A DNA stretch of 64,000 bases, taken from assembly GCA_964535575.1 (NCBI GenBank), contig CAZHTC010000003.1, forward strand, positions 1-64,000, given 5' to 3'. Source of the stretch: JAGPCK01 sp964535575 (lineage in GTDB: Bacteria > Bacteroidota > Bacteroidia > UKL13-3). The notes under the pieces were generated by a model that did not search any database, was not told the DNA's origin, and saw nothing but the letters and a program-made list of their open reading frames with translations. Positions 26,420-36,401 of this stretch are shown here, one piece after another; the stretch's first letter is position 1; each line of letters starts with the position of its first letter. The position numbers and the translations under genes were made by a program.

Positions 26420-27760
26420 TCAATTGAAAAGTTTTTGAATAAACTCAAGTTTTCGCATGTCGTTTAAAACGGCAAAGGCCATGAGACTTAGCAATATCAC
26501 CATTCCTACCGTTTGGGCGCGCTCCTGAAACTTAAGGCTTAAGGGGCGACCTATAATCATTTCGACAAAGAGGAAAATAACATGCCCCCCATCTAAAGCC
26601 GGAATAGGCAAAATATTCATAAAAGCCAGAATCATAGAGATGAGTCCGGTGAGGTGCCAAAAGTTATTCCAGTCCCAAACACCGCCATAAATTTGCGCCA
26701 TACCAATGGGACCCTGTACCGATTTACTGAAGGCAACCTTGCCTTTAAAAATTTTACTGAACCCCTTAATATTATCGGTGAGCACGCTCCATGCTTTACG
26801 TGCACCTACCGGAAATGCCTGTGCAAGGGTGAATTCATCAATTTTTAATTCAAAATCTTTGGTGTCGGGGGCAAAGCCCAGTTTCCCTTCTTCGTTCACA
26901 TCTACTTTAAGGGTAAGTGTTTCGTTGTTTCTTATCAAAGTGAGGTCTACCGATTTCTCATTGTTCTTTTTCAGTATTTCCTGAAATTCATCAAAGAAAT
27001 TAAAGGCAATTCCGTTTACGGCAATAATTTTATCATTGGCTTTCATTCCCGCTTTAGCTGCATTGGAGCCGGGTTGTACTTTCCCCACAAAAAAGGTCAT
27101 GCGTTTATCTAAAAACTGATCGCGTGAATCGGTGAGCCGGTTTACAAAATCATCGGGCACCGGAATGTCTATCTTTTCACCGTTTCGGTCAATATTATAC
27201 ACCACCCCTTCGCCCAAAAGCACTTTGGTATTGGCTACATCACTAAAGCGTTCAATGGGCTTGCCGTTGATGCCAATAAATTTATCTCCTGTTTTTAATC
27301 CTATGTCCTGAGCGAGTTTGTAAGCTACAATACCATTTTTTACCTGAGTATTTGGAATGTAAGGGTCTCCATAATAAACAAACATAAGGGTGAAAATAAG
27401 CACAGCCAATACCGCATTTACCACTACACCGGCAATCATTACAATAAGGCGCTGCCAGGCAGGCTTGGTACGAAATTCCCATGGTTGCGGAGGCTGATTC
27501 ATTTGTTCGGTATCCATCGATTCATCAACCATACCGGCAATTTTTACATATCCGCCCAGAGGCAGCCAGCCAATACCATATTCTGTTTCGCCATATTTAA
27601 AGCTGAATAATTTCTTTCCCCATGCATCGAAAAAGAGGTAGAATTTTTCTACTTTAATTCCAAACATGCGTGCCGCAGTATAGTGACCCAACTCGTGAAA
27701 AAATACCAGGATTGATAATCCGAGTATAAGCTGGCCAATCATTACAAGTACTTCCATCAA
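26420..27760 (-). CDS. rseP: RIP metalloprotease (site-2 protease)
   Basis: A membrane-embedded zinc protease of 446 aa that cleaves transmembrane anti-sigma factors or signal-peptide remnants. It has 'VFFHELGHYTAARMFG' (HExxH at residues 22-26) in the first membrane helix, two PDZ domains (about 130-210 and 225-295), and the C-terminal metal-binding motif 'NILPIPALDGGHV'. No anti-sigma factor gene is adjacent. Upstream on the minus strand TATTTTTG is a plausible -7 element. Confidence 0.95.
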   Translation of the reverse strand: MMEVLVMIGQLILGLSILVFFHELGHYTAARMFGIKVEKFYLFFDAWGKKLFSFKYGETEYGIGWLPLGGYVKIAGMVDESMDTEQMNQPPQPWEFRTKPAWQRLIVMIAGVVVNAVLAVLIFTLMFVYYGDPYIPNTQVKNGIVAYKLAQDIGLKTGDKFIGINGKPIERFSDVANTKVLLGEGVVYNIDRNGEKIDIPVPDDFVNRLTDSRDQFLDKRMTFFVGKVQPGSNAAKAGMKANDKIIAVNGIAFNFFDEFQEILKKNNEKSVDLTLIRNNETLTLKVDVNEEGKLGFAPDTKDFELKIDEFTLAQAFPVGARKAWSVLTDNIKGFSKIFKGKVAFSKSVQGPIGMAQIYGGVWDWNNFWHLTGLISMILAFMNILPIPALDGGHVIFLFVEMIIGRPLSLKFQERAQTVGMVILLSLMAFAVLNDMRKLEFIQKLFN

Positions 27761-27851
27761 CTATTTTATTTTAGTAAAGCGGCAAAAATAGGGAAATACA
27801 GCAGGATTACCCACATTTACAAATGTGCTCAGAAGTAAAGCACTAATTTTT

Positions 27852-27859
27852 TACATTTG
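27852..27859 (+). promoter_or_regulatory. -7 promoter element 4 bases before an ATG
   Basis: TACATTTG matches TAnnTTTG and is followed by CGCG and the ATG of the outer-membrane-protein gene. This is a leaderless arrangement like ispH. Confidence 0.5.
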
Positions 27860-27863
27860 CGCG

Positions 27864-28451
27864 ATGAAAAAGAATTTAAAGTTGTTTGCGGTAACGGCTA
27901 TTTTGTTTTTTCCGTTTGTGGTTTCAGCTCAAACAGAGCGGGGTACCCAGCTGGTGGGAGCTAATGTGAATCTCGATTCGAAAAATATTGATACGGGGGC
28001 GGTGCGTAATCTGGGAAGTTCAACGTACAACCTCAATTTAAGATATGGCCGTTTTATAGCCAATAATTTTGCCGCAGGTGTTGCCCTGCCACTTACATTC
28101 AGTAAAATTGATCAGCAGAGCAACCTTAGCTGGGGAGCAGGTCCTTTTATCCGTTATTATTCTCCGTTTGAGGATGAAGAGGGGAGCGGGTCGAAGTTAT
28201 TTTTGCTGCTCGAAGCCAGAGCAACCTATAATCAAAATACATTTGAAGATAAGACACTCAAATTAAAACGGGAAACCAGCTACTTTGGAGCAGGCGGAGG
28301 TTTTGGCATTATTTATTTTGTAAACGAAAGTGTGGGCATTGAGTCGCTGCTGGATTACAACTACCTTGCTTCGCTTAGCAACTCAAATAAAAGTGCTGGT
28401 TTCAGTTTCAATATCGGGTTTCAGATTTACCTGAACCGCTACGGATTTTAA
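27864..28451 (+). CDS. outer membrane beta-barrel protein
   Basis: An exported protein of 195 aa. The signal peptide is residues 1-22 ('FFPFVVSAQ'). It has alternating amphipathic strands and ends in Phe, as outer membrane barrels do ('NIGFQIYLNRYGF'). It is a small porin-like or OmpX/PorT-type barrel with no further assignment. The start at 27864 is chosen because it gives the signal peptide; an earlier in-frame start at 27825 lies before it. Its stop overlaps that of the convergent dxr by 4 bases. Confidence 0.78.
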   Translation: MKKNLKLFAVTAILFFPFVVSAQTERGTQLVGANVNLDSKNIDTGAVRNLGSSTYNLNLRYGRFIANNFAAGVALPLTFSKIDQQSNLSWGAGPFIRYYSPFEDEEGSGSKLFLLLEARATYNQNTFEDKTLKLKRETSYFGAGGGFGIIYFVNESVGIESLLDYNYLASLSNSNKSAGFSFNIGFQIYLNRYGF

Positions 28452-29608
28452 AGAAGGGAAGCAGCCACCAACCGGGTTTCTTTATCGGTGAGTACGTAAT
28501 CTTCGTAAGTGGGTTTTTTAATAAACTGCACTTTTTCCATACATGCTTCGTTCACTTCGGCTATTTGTAAAAACTTTATTTTGTCTTTTAAGAATGCATC
28601 AACCGCTACTTCATTGGCGGCATTCAGAATACAGGCTTTGTTACCACCGCTGTGTAAAGCGGCATAAGCAAGTTCCAGGTTTCGGAACGTTTCTTTATCG
28701 GCCTGCTCAAACGTGAGCGTAGGATAATTGAGAAAATCAAAGCGCGGAAATTGTGAGGGGAATCTGTCGGGGTAGGTAAACGCATACTGAATGGGAAGTT
28801 TCATGTCGGGTAATCCCATTTGCGCTTTCATGCTGCCATCGGTCATTTGCACTATGGAGTGAATAATGCTTTGTGGATGTACAATCACATCTATCTGCTC
28901 AGTTTTTAATCCAAACAACCATTTTGCTTCAATCACTTCAAGTCCCTTGTTCATTAGCGTGGCCGAGTCAATGGTAATTTTTGCACCCATGGTCCAGTTG
29001 GGATGTTTCAACGCCTGCACTTTTGTTACCTGTTCCAGTTCAGTTCTTTTTTTCCCTCTGAACGGACCGCCCGATGCGGTGAGGTAAATTTTTTCGATGC
29101 GGTGCAGGGGCTCGCCCACTAAACATTGAAAAATGGCTGAGTGTTCTGAATCAACCGGAATAATGGCAGCCCGTTTTTCCATAGCCAAGCTGGTAATTAA
29201 TTCTCCGGCTACCACCAATGTTTCTTTATTGGCTAAGGCTATGGGCTTGCCTGCATTCAGTGCGCTTATGGTGGGTTTTAAGCCAGCATACCCTACCATG
29301 GCTGTAAGAACCATATGTACACTATCGAATTCTACTACCTGTGCAATGGCATCGGCTCCGGCATACACTTTTATATCATGTGGTAACAAGGCATCCTTAA
29401 CAGCGAGGTATTTATTTTCATCGGCAATTACCACGCAGTTGGGTTTAAATTTACGCGCCTGCTCAATGAGTAAATCGGCATTTGAATTAGCAGTGAGTAC
29501 TTCAACGGCAAAATGCGCTTGTTGTTCGGCAATTACCTCGAGCGCCTGTGTACCTATTGAACCGGTAGAGCCAAGAATGGCTATATTTTTTTTATGTGGT
29601 GCAGTCAT
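28448..29608 (-). CDS. dxr: 1-deoxy-D-xylulose-5-phosphate reductoisomerase
   Basis: The second MEP-pathway enzyme, turning DXP into MEP with NADPH and a divalent metal. The protein is 386 aa. It has the N-terminal 'ILGSTGSIGTQALEVI' nucleotide-binding motif, 'PVDSEHSAIFQ' with metal and substrate residues, 'TASGGPFRG' (flexible loop), and 'SATLMNKGLEVIEA'. It is the last gene of the muiA-GH3-dxr run and overlaps the GH3-like gene by 17 bases. With ispH in the same window it shows the organism uses the MEP route. Confidence 0.97.
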   Translation of the reverse strand: MTAPHKKNIAILGSTGSIGTQALEVIAEQQAHFAVEVLTANSNADLLIEQARKFKPNCVVIADENKYLAVKDALLPHDIKVYAGADAIAQVVEFDSVHMVLTAMVGYAGLKPTISALNAGKPIALANKETLVVAGELITSLAMEKRAAIIPVDSEHSAIFQCLVGEPLHRIEKIYLTASGGPFRGKKRTELEQVTKVQALKHPNWTMGAKITIDSATLMNKGLEVIEAKWLFGLKTEQIDVIVHPQSIIHSIVQMTDGSMKAQMGLPDMKLPIQYAFTYPDRFPSQFPRFDFLNYPTLTFEQADKETFRNLELAYAALHSGGNKACILNAANEVAVDAFLKDKIKFLQIAEVNEACMEKVQFIKKPTYEDYVLTDKETRLVAASLL

Positions 29609-31109
29609 GTTGATGGCAAATAAAGTGGCTTAATCTGTCAGCAATTTTGCGGTCGTTACTTAGTCGGGGGACTTTGTTTTGCCCGCCCAGTTTGCCTTCA
29701 CTTTTCATGTAATCAATAAAAGTGTTTTTTTTCATGGCATGCATTACCAGCGGTTGTAAAATATTTCCTCCAATCAGGTCGCGGTAATAAATATTTTTAG
29801 CCCGCATAGCTTCATCTACTTTTGAGGCAAAAAGAAGCATGTCCTTTGGTATTACACCAAACTCTACAAACCATTCATGGTAGGGTAACCCTTCGGTAGG
29901 ATTTACCTGCGGAGCCACCGTGAATTCAATAATTTCACAATGCTCCTGTTCCGCTACCGATAAAATGGCCCGTTCAACTTCTTCCCCAATTACGTGCTCT
30001 CCAAAAGCCGATATATAATGTTTGATGCGTCCGGTTACTACAATACGGTACGGATTTTTTGAAATAAATTTTATGGTATCGCCAATATTGTAACCGTACA
30101 AACCGGCATTAGTGTTTAAAATGATGGCGTAGTTTTTATTCAGCTCTACTTCATTCAGCGAAATGCGGGTGGGGTTTTCATTAAAGAACTCATCGGTGGG
30201 AATAAATTCATAAAACATTCCATTATTTACCAGCAGCAGCAACCCTTTTTCGGTTTGTGAATCCTGGTATGCAATAAATCCTTCCGATGCAGGATACGTT
30301 TCAATAATATCTACCCGTTTGCCAATGGCCTTTTCAATTTTTGCCCGATAGGGTTCATAATTTACTCCGCCAAAAACAAAAAGATTAAAATTTGGAAAAA
30401 TATCCTTTATGGGCTTACCTCCGGCTTTTGCCGATAACTTATCAAAATACATTTGCACCCAGGGAGGGATACCACTGATAAGGGTCATGTTCTCGCTGAA
30501 AGTTTCTTCCACAATGGCATCTACTTTTTGCTCCCAGTCGTCAATGGTATTGGAGGCATAAGAAGGCATTTGGTTTTTGCGCAGGTATTGTGGTACATGA
30601 TGGTTTACAATTCCGGATAAGCGGCCAACGGGAATTCCGTTTTTCATATCAAGTTCCGGACTTCCCGAGAGGAAAATTAATTTACCGTCAACCCAATCCG
30701 CTTTTCCTGTTTCGGCAATATAACATAGCAGGGCATTGCGTGCCGAGTTTATATGAAACGGAATGGAATCTCTGGTGATGGGAATATACTTTACCCCCGA
30801 TGTAGTTCCGGAAGTTTTACTCCAGTACAAGGGTTTGCCCGGCCACAAAATATGTTCTTCGTTGTGCAGGGCCTTGTCAATGTATGGGCGAAATCCTTCG
30901 TAATCCCGAATGGGGACCTGTTTTTTATAATCCTCATAGTTGCCGATCGCATCAAAATGATGGTCGCGTCCAAAAAGGGTTTTTTTGCCGTTTGCCAATA
31001 GTTGTTCAAACCAGTATTGCTGCCATTGCAGGGCATTGGCACTTTCACGCGCCACTTTTTTACGAATGAATAGGGCGAATGGTTTGGCAAGAATTGATTT
31101 GAGTCCCAT
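29592..31109 (-). CDS. GH3-family acyl-adenylate-type protein
   Basis: A 505-aa protein similar to plant auxin-responsive GH3 acyl-acid amido synthetases, which adenylate a carboxylate and couple it to an amino acid. Visible cues are 'YWSKTSGTTSGVKYIPIT' (P-loop-like motif 1), 'ETYPASEGFIAY' (motif 2) and 'GYNIGDTIKF' with 'VTGRIKHYISAFGEHV' (motif 3). Bacteroidota homologs are common, and their substrate is not known. It lies 28 bases after a MuiA-like gene. Confidence 0.88.
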   Translation of the reverse strand: MGLKSILAKPFALFIRKKVARESANALQWQQYWFEQLLANGKKTLFGRDHHFDAIGNYEDYKKQVPIRDYEGFRPYIDKALHNEEHILWPGKPLYWSKTSGTTSGVKYIPITRDSIPFHINSARNALLCYIAETGKADWVDGKLIFLSGSPELDMKNGIPVGRLSGIVNHHVPQYLRKNQMPSYASNTIDDWEQKVDAIVEETFSENMTLISGIPPWVQMYFDKLSAKAGGKPIKDIFPNFNLFVFGGVNYEPYRAKIEKAIGKRVDIIETYPASEGFIAYQDSQTEKGLLLLVNNGMFYEFIPTDEFFNENPTRISLNEVELNKNYAIILNTNAGLYGYNIGDTIKFISKNPYRIVVTGRIKHYISAFGEHVIGEEVERAILSVAEQEHCEIIEFTVAPQVNPTEGLPYHEWFVEFGVIPKDMLLFASKVDEAMRAKNIYYRDLIGGNILQPLVMHAMKKNTFIDYMKSEGKLGGQNKVPRLSNDRKIADRLSHFICHQHDCTT

Positions 31110-31137
31110 ATAAAAAGTTCAACTACCGTTTCGGTAA

Positions 31138-32781
31138 TCAGTATTGATTAATCTGTTTGTCTTTGGGGTATTTCACATCAAAGCTGAAGCGCACTTTTTG
31201 TACCTGCGAGCTTTGAATCGTGAATACCCAGCTGAGCTTACCCGTTTCGGTATTGTATTGTGCATTGCCTGTATTGGTAGCTTCAACGGTGATGTCCTTG
31301 TTTTGGGAAACCGGAATCTGGTCTTCAATTAAAATGTCAATAGGCTCTTTTTTACTGTTACGAATAGTAATTTCCCAGGTGCTGCTTTCTTTTATATTTC
31401 CACCCACTTTACTTTTGGAAGAGAATTCTTTTACCTGTACGCGTTCAACCGAAATGCGTTTGTCGCGGCCAAGAGATAACTCCAGGGTGTCAGTAGCTCC
31501 CGGGTTTATTTCGGTTTGTCCAACATAGGTTCCTTCAAAATAAATATTGGCTGTTCCACGCAGGTTGTAAAGATCGTTATCACCAATAATGCGGGCAACA
31601 AGAAACGCATCTTTATCTAGTTTGGGCGTAACGATGTATCCGTATTTGGCCTGCAAATCTACCGAACGTATATCCACTGTTTGCGGATTACCATCGGGAG
31701 TAATTGTATACGGGTTGGCAATATCAAATTCTATATTGGAAGCCGTTTGGTTAACAGCTACAGCATTGGCATTTCCAATTACACGCACTCCATCTATGTA
31801 ATATGCGGTACCATCTTCACGGGCGCCACGAAAATTAGGCTTAGCCGAAGACGGTGCGCTGATCATTCCGTAGCTGCTTTCATTCATTTCTTTTGATTTT
31901 TGATTGTATTGATTTGTGTAAAAATCGATAAAGTAAGGGTTCAAAACGGGCCGGGTTCCGTTAACGGAAGGATTTCCGGTAGAGAGTTTTATTTTCACCT
32001 GTTTCCATTCTTCATTGCTACGCTGCACAATGCGGGCTTTGTAAAATAACTGCACCGGTGATTGGGTATTTTTTACCCGTACATCATAAAACGGCTCCCA
32101 CGATGCAGCCGAGGTAAAATAGCTGAGTTGCATATGGGCATTCATGGCTGTTTCGCATTTAATGGTTACTACCGCTTCGTGCGAGGGAGTGTTTTTTTGC
32201 TGATTAAAATCTTCAAGGTGGCTGTTGAGGTTATCAATAATGTTTTGCAGTTTGCGTTCTTCCCGGGTAAGGTTGAGCCATTCTTCGGCAATGGTCATCA
32301 TGCGTTTTCTGAAAAAATCGGCTCCGTCTTCCAGTTCGGCAATCTGCACTCCGTTATTCTGGCCGCCAATGGATTTGTTGGAAAGAATCATTGATTTCTC
32401 TTCTTCGTAGGCATGTTTCTTTCCCTTTACCATTTCAAGTTTAAATGAAGTTATTTCGAGCGAATCTTCCATGCCAACAATTTCAGGCGTTTTTTCCTGA
32501 TTGCGCAAATGATTTATGCGGTATTGCACCGAGAGAATGGTCATATTTCCTTCTACATTGGCTTGTATGCTTTGCGCATTAATGGCGGGAGAAAGGTTGC
32601 TGAAAAGTAACCGATGGGTACCGGCATTCAGGTTTCCTTTCCAGTCGCGGGTAACCTGTGCTCCGTTCAGGTACACCACTACTAATTGTACGGGAGCATT
32701 TACTTTTTGTTCGGTTTCGTTCTGTGCCCGTAATGTTTGCAGCGATAACACAGCCACGATAAAAAGCGCAATTTTTTTCAT
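31138..32781 (-). CDS. secreted mucoidy-inhibitor MuiA-like protein (DUF4139)
   Basis: An exported protein of 547 aa. The signal peptide is residues 1-19 ('VAVLSLQTLRA'), after which 'VVVYLNGAQVTRDWKGNLNA' marks the N-terminal DUF4140 region. A coiled-coil section (about 100-200) and a beta-rich DUF4139 domain (about 210-545) follow, containing 'SYFTSAASWEPFYDVRV' and 'FYKARIVQRSNEEWKQV'. It is named from a family reported to influence mucoidy; the molecular function is unknown. The ATG at 32781 is chosen because it starts the signal peptide. Confidence 0.86.
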   Translation of the reverse strand: MKKIALFIVAVLSLQTLRAQNETEQKVNAPVQLVVVYLNGAQVTRDWKGNLNAGTHRLLFSNLSPAINAQSIQANVEGNMTILSVQYRINHLRNQEKTPEIVGMEDSLEITSFKLEMVKGKKHAYEEEKSMILSNKSIGGQNNGVQIAELEDGADFFRKRMMTIAEEWLNLTREERKLQNIIDNLNSHLEDFNQQKNTPSHEAVVTIKCETAMNAHMQLSYFTSAASWEPFYDVRVKNTQSPVQLFYKARIVQRSNEEWKQVKIKLSTGNPSVNGTRPVLNPYFIDFYTNQYNQKSKEMNESSYGMISAPSSAKPNFRGAREDGTAYYIDGVRVIGNANAVAVNQTASNIEFDIANPYTITPDGNPQTVDIRSVDLQAKYGYIVTPKLDKDAFLVARIIGDNDLYNLRGTANIYFEGTYVGQTEINPGATDTLELSLGRDKRISVERVQVKEFSSKSKVGGNIKESSTWEITIRNSKKEPIDILIEDQIPVSQNKDITVEATNTGNAQYNTETGKLSWVFTIQSSQVQKVRFSFDVKYPKDKQINQY

Positions 32782-32828
32782 ATGTATTTGCATTAGTGCA
32801 GATGCCTTAGTCAAATTTGATGCCTGTG

Positions 32829-34367
32829 TTATAACGGAATATTACCATGTTTCTTGCGCGGAAGTTTCACTGCCTTATTCTCTAGCATTTTAAATGATTT
32901 AATCAGTTTGCTCCGGGTTTCTTCGGGCATTATTACCTCGTCAATAAATCCACGTTCAGCAGCGCGGTAGGGGTTGGCAAAAATATCTCCGTATTCTTTC
33001 TCTTTTTCGGCAAGGGCTTTGGTATGATCGCTTGCAGCCGCAATTTCTTTTTTGAAAATAATTTCGGCAGCACCTTTGGCACCCATCACCGCAATTTCGG
33101 CAGTAGGCCAGGCAAAGTTCATATCGGCTCCAATATGTTTACTGTTCATCACATCGTAAGCACCTCCATAAGCTTTGCGGGTAATAACGGTAACACGTGG
33201 TACGGTGGCTTCGCAAAATGCATACAGTAATTTAGCTCCGTTAGTAATAATGGCATTCCACTCCTGGTCGGTTCCGGGTAAAAATCCGGGTACATCTTCA
33301 AACACCAGCAGAGGAATATTAAATGCATCGCAGAACCTGACAAAACGTGCCGCTTTTTGCGATGAATGAATATCAAGTACACCTGCTAAAAACGCGGGCT
33401 GATTGGCAACTATACCAATACTGCGTCCGGCAAGACGCGCAAATCCAACTACAATATTTTCGGCATAATCTTTATGAACCTCAAAAAAACTTCCTTCGTC
33501 AGCAACTCCCTGAACCACTTCTTTGATATCATAGGGCTGATTGGCATTATCGGGTACAATATTTTTAAGCTGTTCACGGGTTTCATCACCCGGTTCGTAG
33601 ACTATAGAAGCTGGTTGCTCTTCACAATTCTGCGGAATGTAACTTAGAAGTTTCCGGATATTTTGTAAACACTCAATTTCATTGGCAGCCGTAAAATGTG
33701 CAACGCCAGATTTGCTCGAATGTACCGATGCTCCTCCCAATTCTTCCGAAGTTACTTCTTCGTGCGTTACGGTTTTTACTACATTGGGTCCGGTAACAAA
33801 CATGTACGAAGTTTTCTCAACCATCATAATAAAATCAGTGATAGCCGGGGAGTACACTGCTCCTCCGGCACACGGCCCCATGATAGCAGAAATTTGAGGA
33901 ATAACTCCAGAAGAAAGCGTATTGCGGTAAAAAATATCAGCGTATCCGCCTAATGAAACCACGCCTTCCTGAATACGTGCGCCACCCGAATCGTTGAGAC
34001 CGATTACCGGTGCTCCGTTTTTCATGGCGAGGTCCATAATTTTACAGATTTTTTCGGCATGTGTTTCCGAAAGTGAACCGCCAAACACCGTGAAATCCTG
34101 TGAAAATACATACACTAATCTTCCGTTAATGGTTCCATAACCTGTAACCACTCCATCGCCCGGAAACTGTTGTTTTTCCATCCCGAAATCGCGGCTGCGG
34201 TGCGCCACAAATGTTCCTATTTCTTCAAATGAACCTTCGTCAAGCAAAAAATGAATGCGTTCGCGGGCTGTTAATAAACCTTTTTTGTGACGGGCTTCTA
34301 TTTTATCTTTTCCTCCACCTAAAAGCGCTTTGGCTCTCAGGTTCTCCAGTGTTTTACGTTTATCCAT
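32829..34367 (-). CDS. acyl-CoA carboxylase beta subunit (carboxyltransferase; propionyl-/methylmalonyl-CoA type)
   Basis: A 512-aa biotin-dependent carboxyltransferase. It has the N-terminal carboxyltransferase region with 'FPGDGVVTGYGTINGRLVYV' and 'GARIQEGVVSLGGYAD', and a C-terminal half with 'FEDVPGFLPGTDQEWNAIIT' and 'AYGGAYDVMNSKHIGADMNF'. The length and sequence match PccB/MmdA, so the substrate is propionyl-CoA or methylmalonyl-CoA; a biotin carboxylase or carrier is not in the window, so the choice is open. The ATG at 34367 is chosen because homologs begin 'MDKRKTLENLR'. Confidence 0.93.
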   Translation of the reverse strand: MDKRKTLENLRAKALLGGGKDKIEARHKKGLLTARERIHFLLDEGSFEEIGTFVAHRSRDFGMEKQQFPGDGVVTGYGTINGRLVYVFSQDFTVFGGSLSETHAEKICKIMDLAMKNGAPVIGLNDSGGARIQEGVVSLGGYADIFYRNTLSSGVIPQISAIMGPCAGGAVYSPAITDFIMMVEKTSYMFVTGPNVVKTVTHEEVTSEELGGASVHSSKSGVAHFTAANEIECLQNIRKLLSYIPQNCEEQPASIVYEPGDETREQLKNIVPDNANQPYDIKEVVQGVADEGSFFEVHKDYAENIVVGFARLAGRSIGIVANQPAFLAGVLDIHSSQKAARFVRFCDAFNIPLLVFEDVPGFLPGTDQEWNAIITNGAKLLYAFCEATVPRVTVITRKAYGGAYDVMNSKHIGADMNFAWPTAEIAVMGAKGAAEIIFKKEIAAASDHTKALAEKEKEYGDIFANPYRAAERGFIDEVIMPEETRSKLIKSFKMLENKAVKLPRKKHGNIPL

Positions 34368-34386
34368 GAAATTTTTAATCAACGCC

Positions 34387-34394
34387 CGAAATTA
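34387..34394 (-). promoter_or_regulatory. -7 promoter element of the carboxyltransferase gene
   Basis: TAATTTCG on the minus strand is one base from TAnnTTTG and lies 19 bases before the ATG. This is the same distance as at asd. Confidence 0.35.
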
Positions 34395-34444
34395 GGGGTT
34401 TTTCGGTAATAAGAAAGCAGGTGAAACGAGGGATATCCCCACAA

Positions 34445-35083
34445 CTAATGAACGTAAAGTAACTTCTTGGTTTCGAAGAACTCTTCAGAGAAGATTTCTT
34501 TCAGTAAATACGTTTCAGTTTTAAGATGCGGGGCAACTTGCGCCATGGTTTTTATTTCATCGTCCAAATCACCGCCCTTCAAACATATCCAACCATTGGG
34601 TTTTTCATTTCGCCATTTTAATGCCAGTTTAGTATGCGTCCATCCGTATAATTCCTGGAGCGGAGCAACTGCCCTGCTTACAATAAAATCAAACTTTTTG
34701 TTTAACTGTTCCACCCTTCCGGCATGGGCGGTGAGGTTTTTCAATTCAAGGGTATGGGCCACTTCATTTACCACTTTAATTTTTTTAGCTATTGAATCAC
34801 ATGCGGTCAGTTGAACTTCGGGAAACATAATGGCCAATGGAATAGCAGGGAAACCGCCACCCGTACCAATGTCGAGTAATTGCGTGGCGGGTACAAATGA
34901 AAAGTGTTTGGCAACAGCGAGTGAATGCAACACATGGCGTTCATAAAAATGCTCCATGTCTTTACGCGATATCACATTGATTTGTGCATTCCAGTGATTG
35001 TATAATTCCTGAAGTCGTGAAAAACGCTCCTGTTGTTCGGAAGTAAGGTTAGGGAAATATTTGAGGAGTAATTCCACTACCAA
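34445..35083 (-). CDS. rsmG: 16S rRNA (guanine(527)-N7)-methyltransferase
   Basis: A SAM-dependent methyltransferase of 212 aa. The SAM-binding motif 'LLDIGTGGGFPAIPLAI' is near residue 68; 'FDFIVSRAVAPLQELYGW' and 'GWICLKGG' are family signatures. It methylates G527 in the 530 loop of 16S rRNA; loss commonly gives low-level streptomycin resistance in other bacteria. It overlaps the upstream glycosyltransferase by 7 bases, so the two are probably cotranscribed. Confidence 0.95.
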   Translation of the reverse strand: MVVELLLKYFPNLTSEQQERFSRLQELYNHWNAQINVISRKDMEHFYERHVLHSLAVAKHFSFVPATQLLDIGTGGGFPAIPLAIMFPEVQLTACDSIAKKIKVVNEVAHTLELKNLTAHAGRVEQLNKKFDFIVSRAVAPLQELYGWTHTKLALKWRNEKPNGWICLKGGDLDDEIKTMAQVAPHLKTETYLLKEIFSEEFFETKKLLYVH

Positions 35084-36210
35084 ACTTTTTGTTTAACAAA
35101 TAGCGCCCGGGTGCCGTTAATCAGGAAATAGAAAATGTAGAATAAATCAAGAAATGGCAGGAAGAACAGCAGGCTTGTTTCCTTTAATCGTTTAGCTGCC
35201 ATAAAGCCGATGATGTACTGCACCAGCAGACGCAATCCGTAAAATATGGCTATAGCCTGCAGTAATTCGGTGTAGGGAAGGCATAAGATCAAGGAGGCAA
35301 TGAGTGAAGCGTAGAAACATAACAGACTTCCGTAATATAATCCGAGCCTGAATTTATCTCCGGATTTATAATATTTTCCGGTACTCATATGCCGGGTTTT
35401 TTGCCTCATCCAGTCGCCCCAGTTATTTTTAGGTTCGGTGCTCACAAAACTTTCCGGATTGAGCTGAATGGCCACATTGGTTTTGGTGGCGGTTTCGTTT
35501 ACAAACAAATCATCATCCCCACTAAGAATATGCTGGTGGCTGGCAAATCCCTTTACTTTAAAAAATAAATTTTTACTGTAGGATAAATTGCGCCCCACGC
35601 CCATATACGCTTTCCCTTTAAGCGCCCATGAGAAATAAAGCAGGGCTGTGGTAAATGTTTCGTAACGGATAATAAGGTTTAAAAAAGTGTTGCTGCGGGT
35701 GTACGGAGAATAACCAAGTACAATTTGCGTTTGGCTACTATAACTTCCCGCCATTTGCCTTATCCAATTCGGACCCGCAGGCAAACAATCGGCATCGGTA
35801 AAAAGTAATACTTCGTTTTTGGCTGCTTTAATTCCCAGCATCAGGGCAAATTTTTTCCCTTTCGGATATTTTTCCTGCTCTTTGTAGTCAACAATTTTAA
35901 GGTGCGGATATTCTTTCTCTAAGCTTTCCAATACCTCAAGGCTATTGTCCCAGCTACCGTCATTTACCACCACCACCTCATAATTGGGATAATCCTGCTG
36001 AAGTATAGCCGGAAGATACTCAATTAAATTTTTGGATTCATTGCGCGCGGCAATAATCACCGATACTTCGGGTGTTTCGAAATATCCTCGGCCGGGAGGT
36101 TGATAAAAGGCAACTTTACCAAAAACGGTCAGGTAATAATATAACTGAACCACCAAAGCTGCTACCAACAGCCCTAATACCCCCCATAACCACAAAGGAA
36201 TTTGTTCCAT
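35077..36210 (-). CDS. membrane glycosyltransferase family 2
   Basis: A GT-A glycosyltransferase of 377 aa. An N-terminal transmembrane helix precedes 'VSVIIAARNESKNLIEYLPA', 'VVVNDGSWDNSLEVLE', 'LLFTDADCLPAGPNW', 'GDDDLFVNETAT' and 'QKTRHMSTGKYY' (Q/RxxRW-like), then three C-terminal transmembrane segments. It resembles processive or membrane-polysaccharide glycosyltransferases; the product is unknown. The start at ATG 36210 is preferred to a TTG at 36222; a TAGCTTTG -7 element ends 9 bases before it. It overlaps rsmG. Confidence 0.84.
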   Translation of the reverse strand: MEQIPLWLWGVLGLLVAALVVQLYYYLTVFGKVAFYQPPGRGYFETPEVSVIIAARNESKNLIEYLPAILQQDYPNYEVVVVNDGSWDNSLEVLESLEKEYPHLKIVDYKEQEKYPKGKKFALMLGIKAAKNEVLLFTDADCLPAGPNWIRQMAGSYSSQTQIVLGYSPYTRSNTFLNLIIRYETFTTALLYFSWALKGKAYMGVGRNLSYSKNLFFKVKGFASHQHILSGDDDLFVNETATKTNVAIQLNPESFVSTEPKNNWGDWMRQKTRHMSTGKYYKSGDKFRLGLYYGSLLCFYASLIASLILCLPYTELLQAIAIFYGLRLLVQYIIGFMAAKRLKETSLLFFLPFLDLFYIFYFLINGTRALFVKQKVW

Positions 36211-36219
36211 ACCGAAGGG

Positions 36220-36227
36220 CAAAGCTA
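36220..36227 (-). promoter_or_regulatory. -7 promoter element of the glycosyltransferase-rsmG pair
   Basis: TAGCTTTG on the minus strand matches TAnnTTTG exactly and lies 9 bases before the ATG at 36210, giving a very short leader. Confidence 0.5.
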
Positions 36228-36401
36228 TTTATTTCATCAACCTTGCCTTACAATGGAATTTCCACAGGTGTTTACAATTAAAACTCCTCTTTTGCAGCAG
36301 GTATTTAGCGTATACGTTAATCATCTTTTCTTCGTTTAAAGATAAAACCCTCAGGTATGTAACCATTTTTACACTTTCCGTTCAACCTAAATATTGATGT
36401 T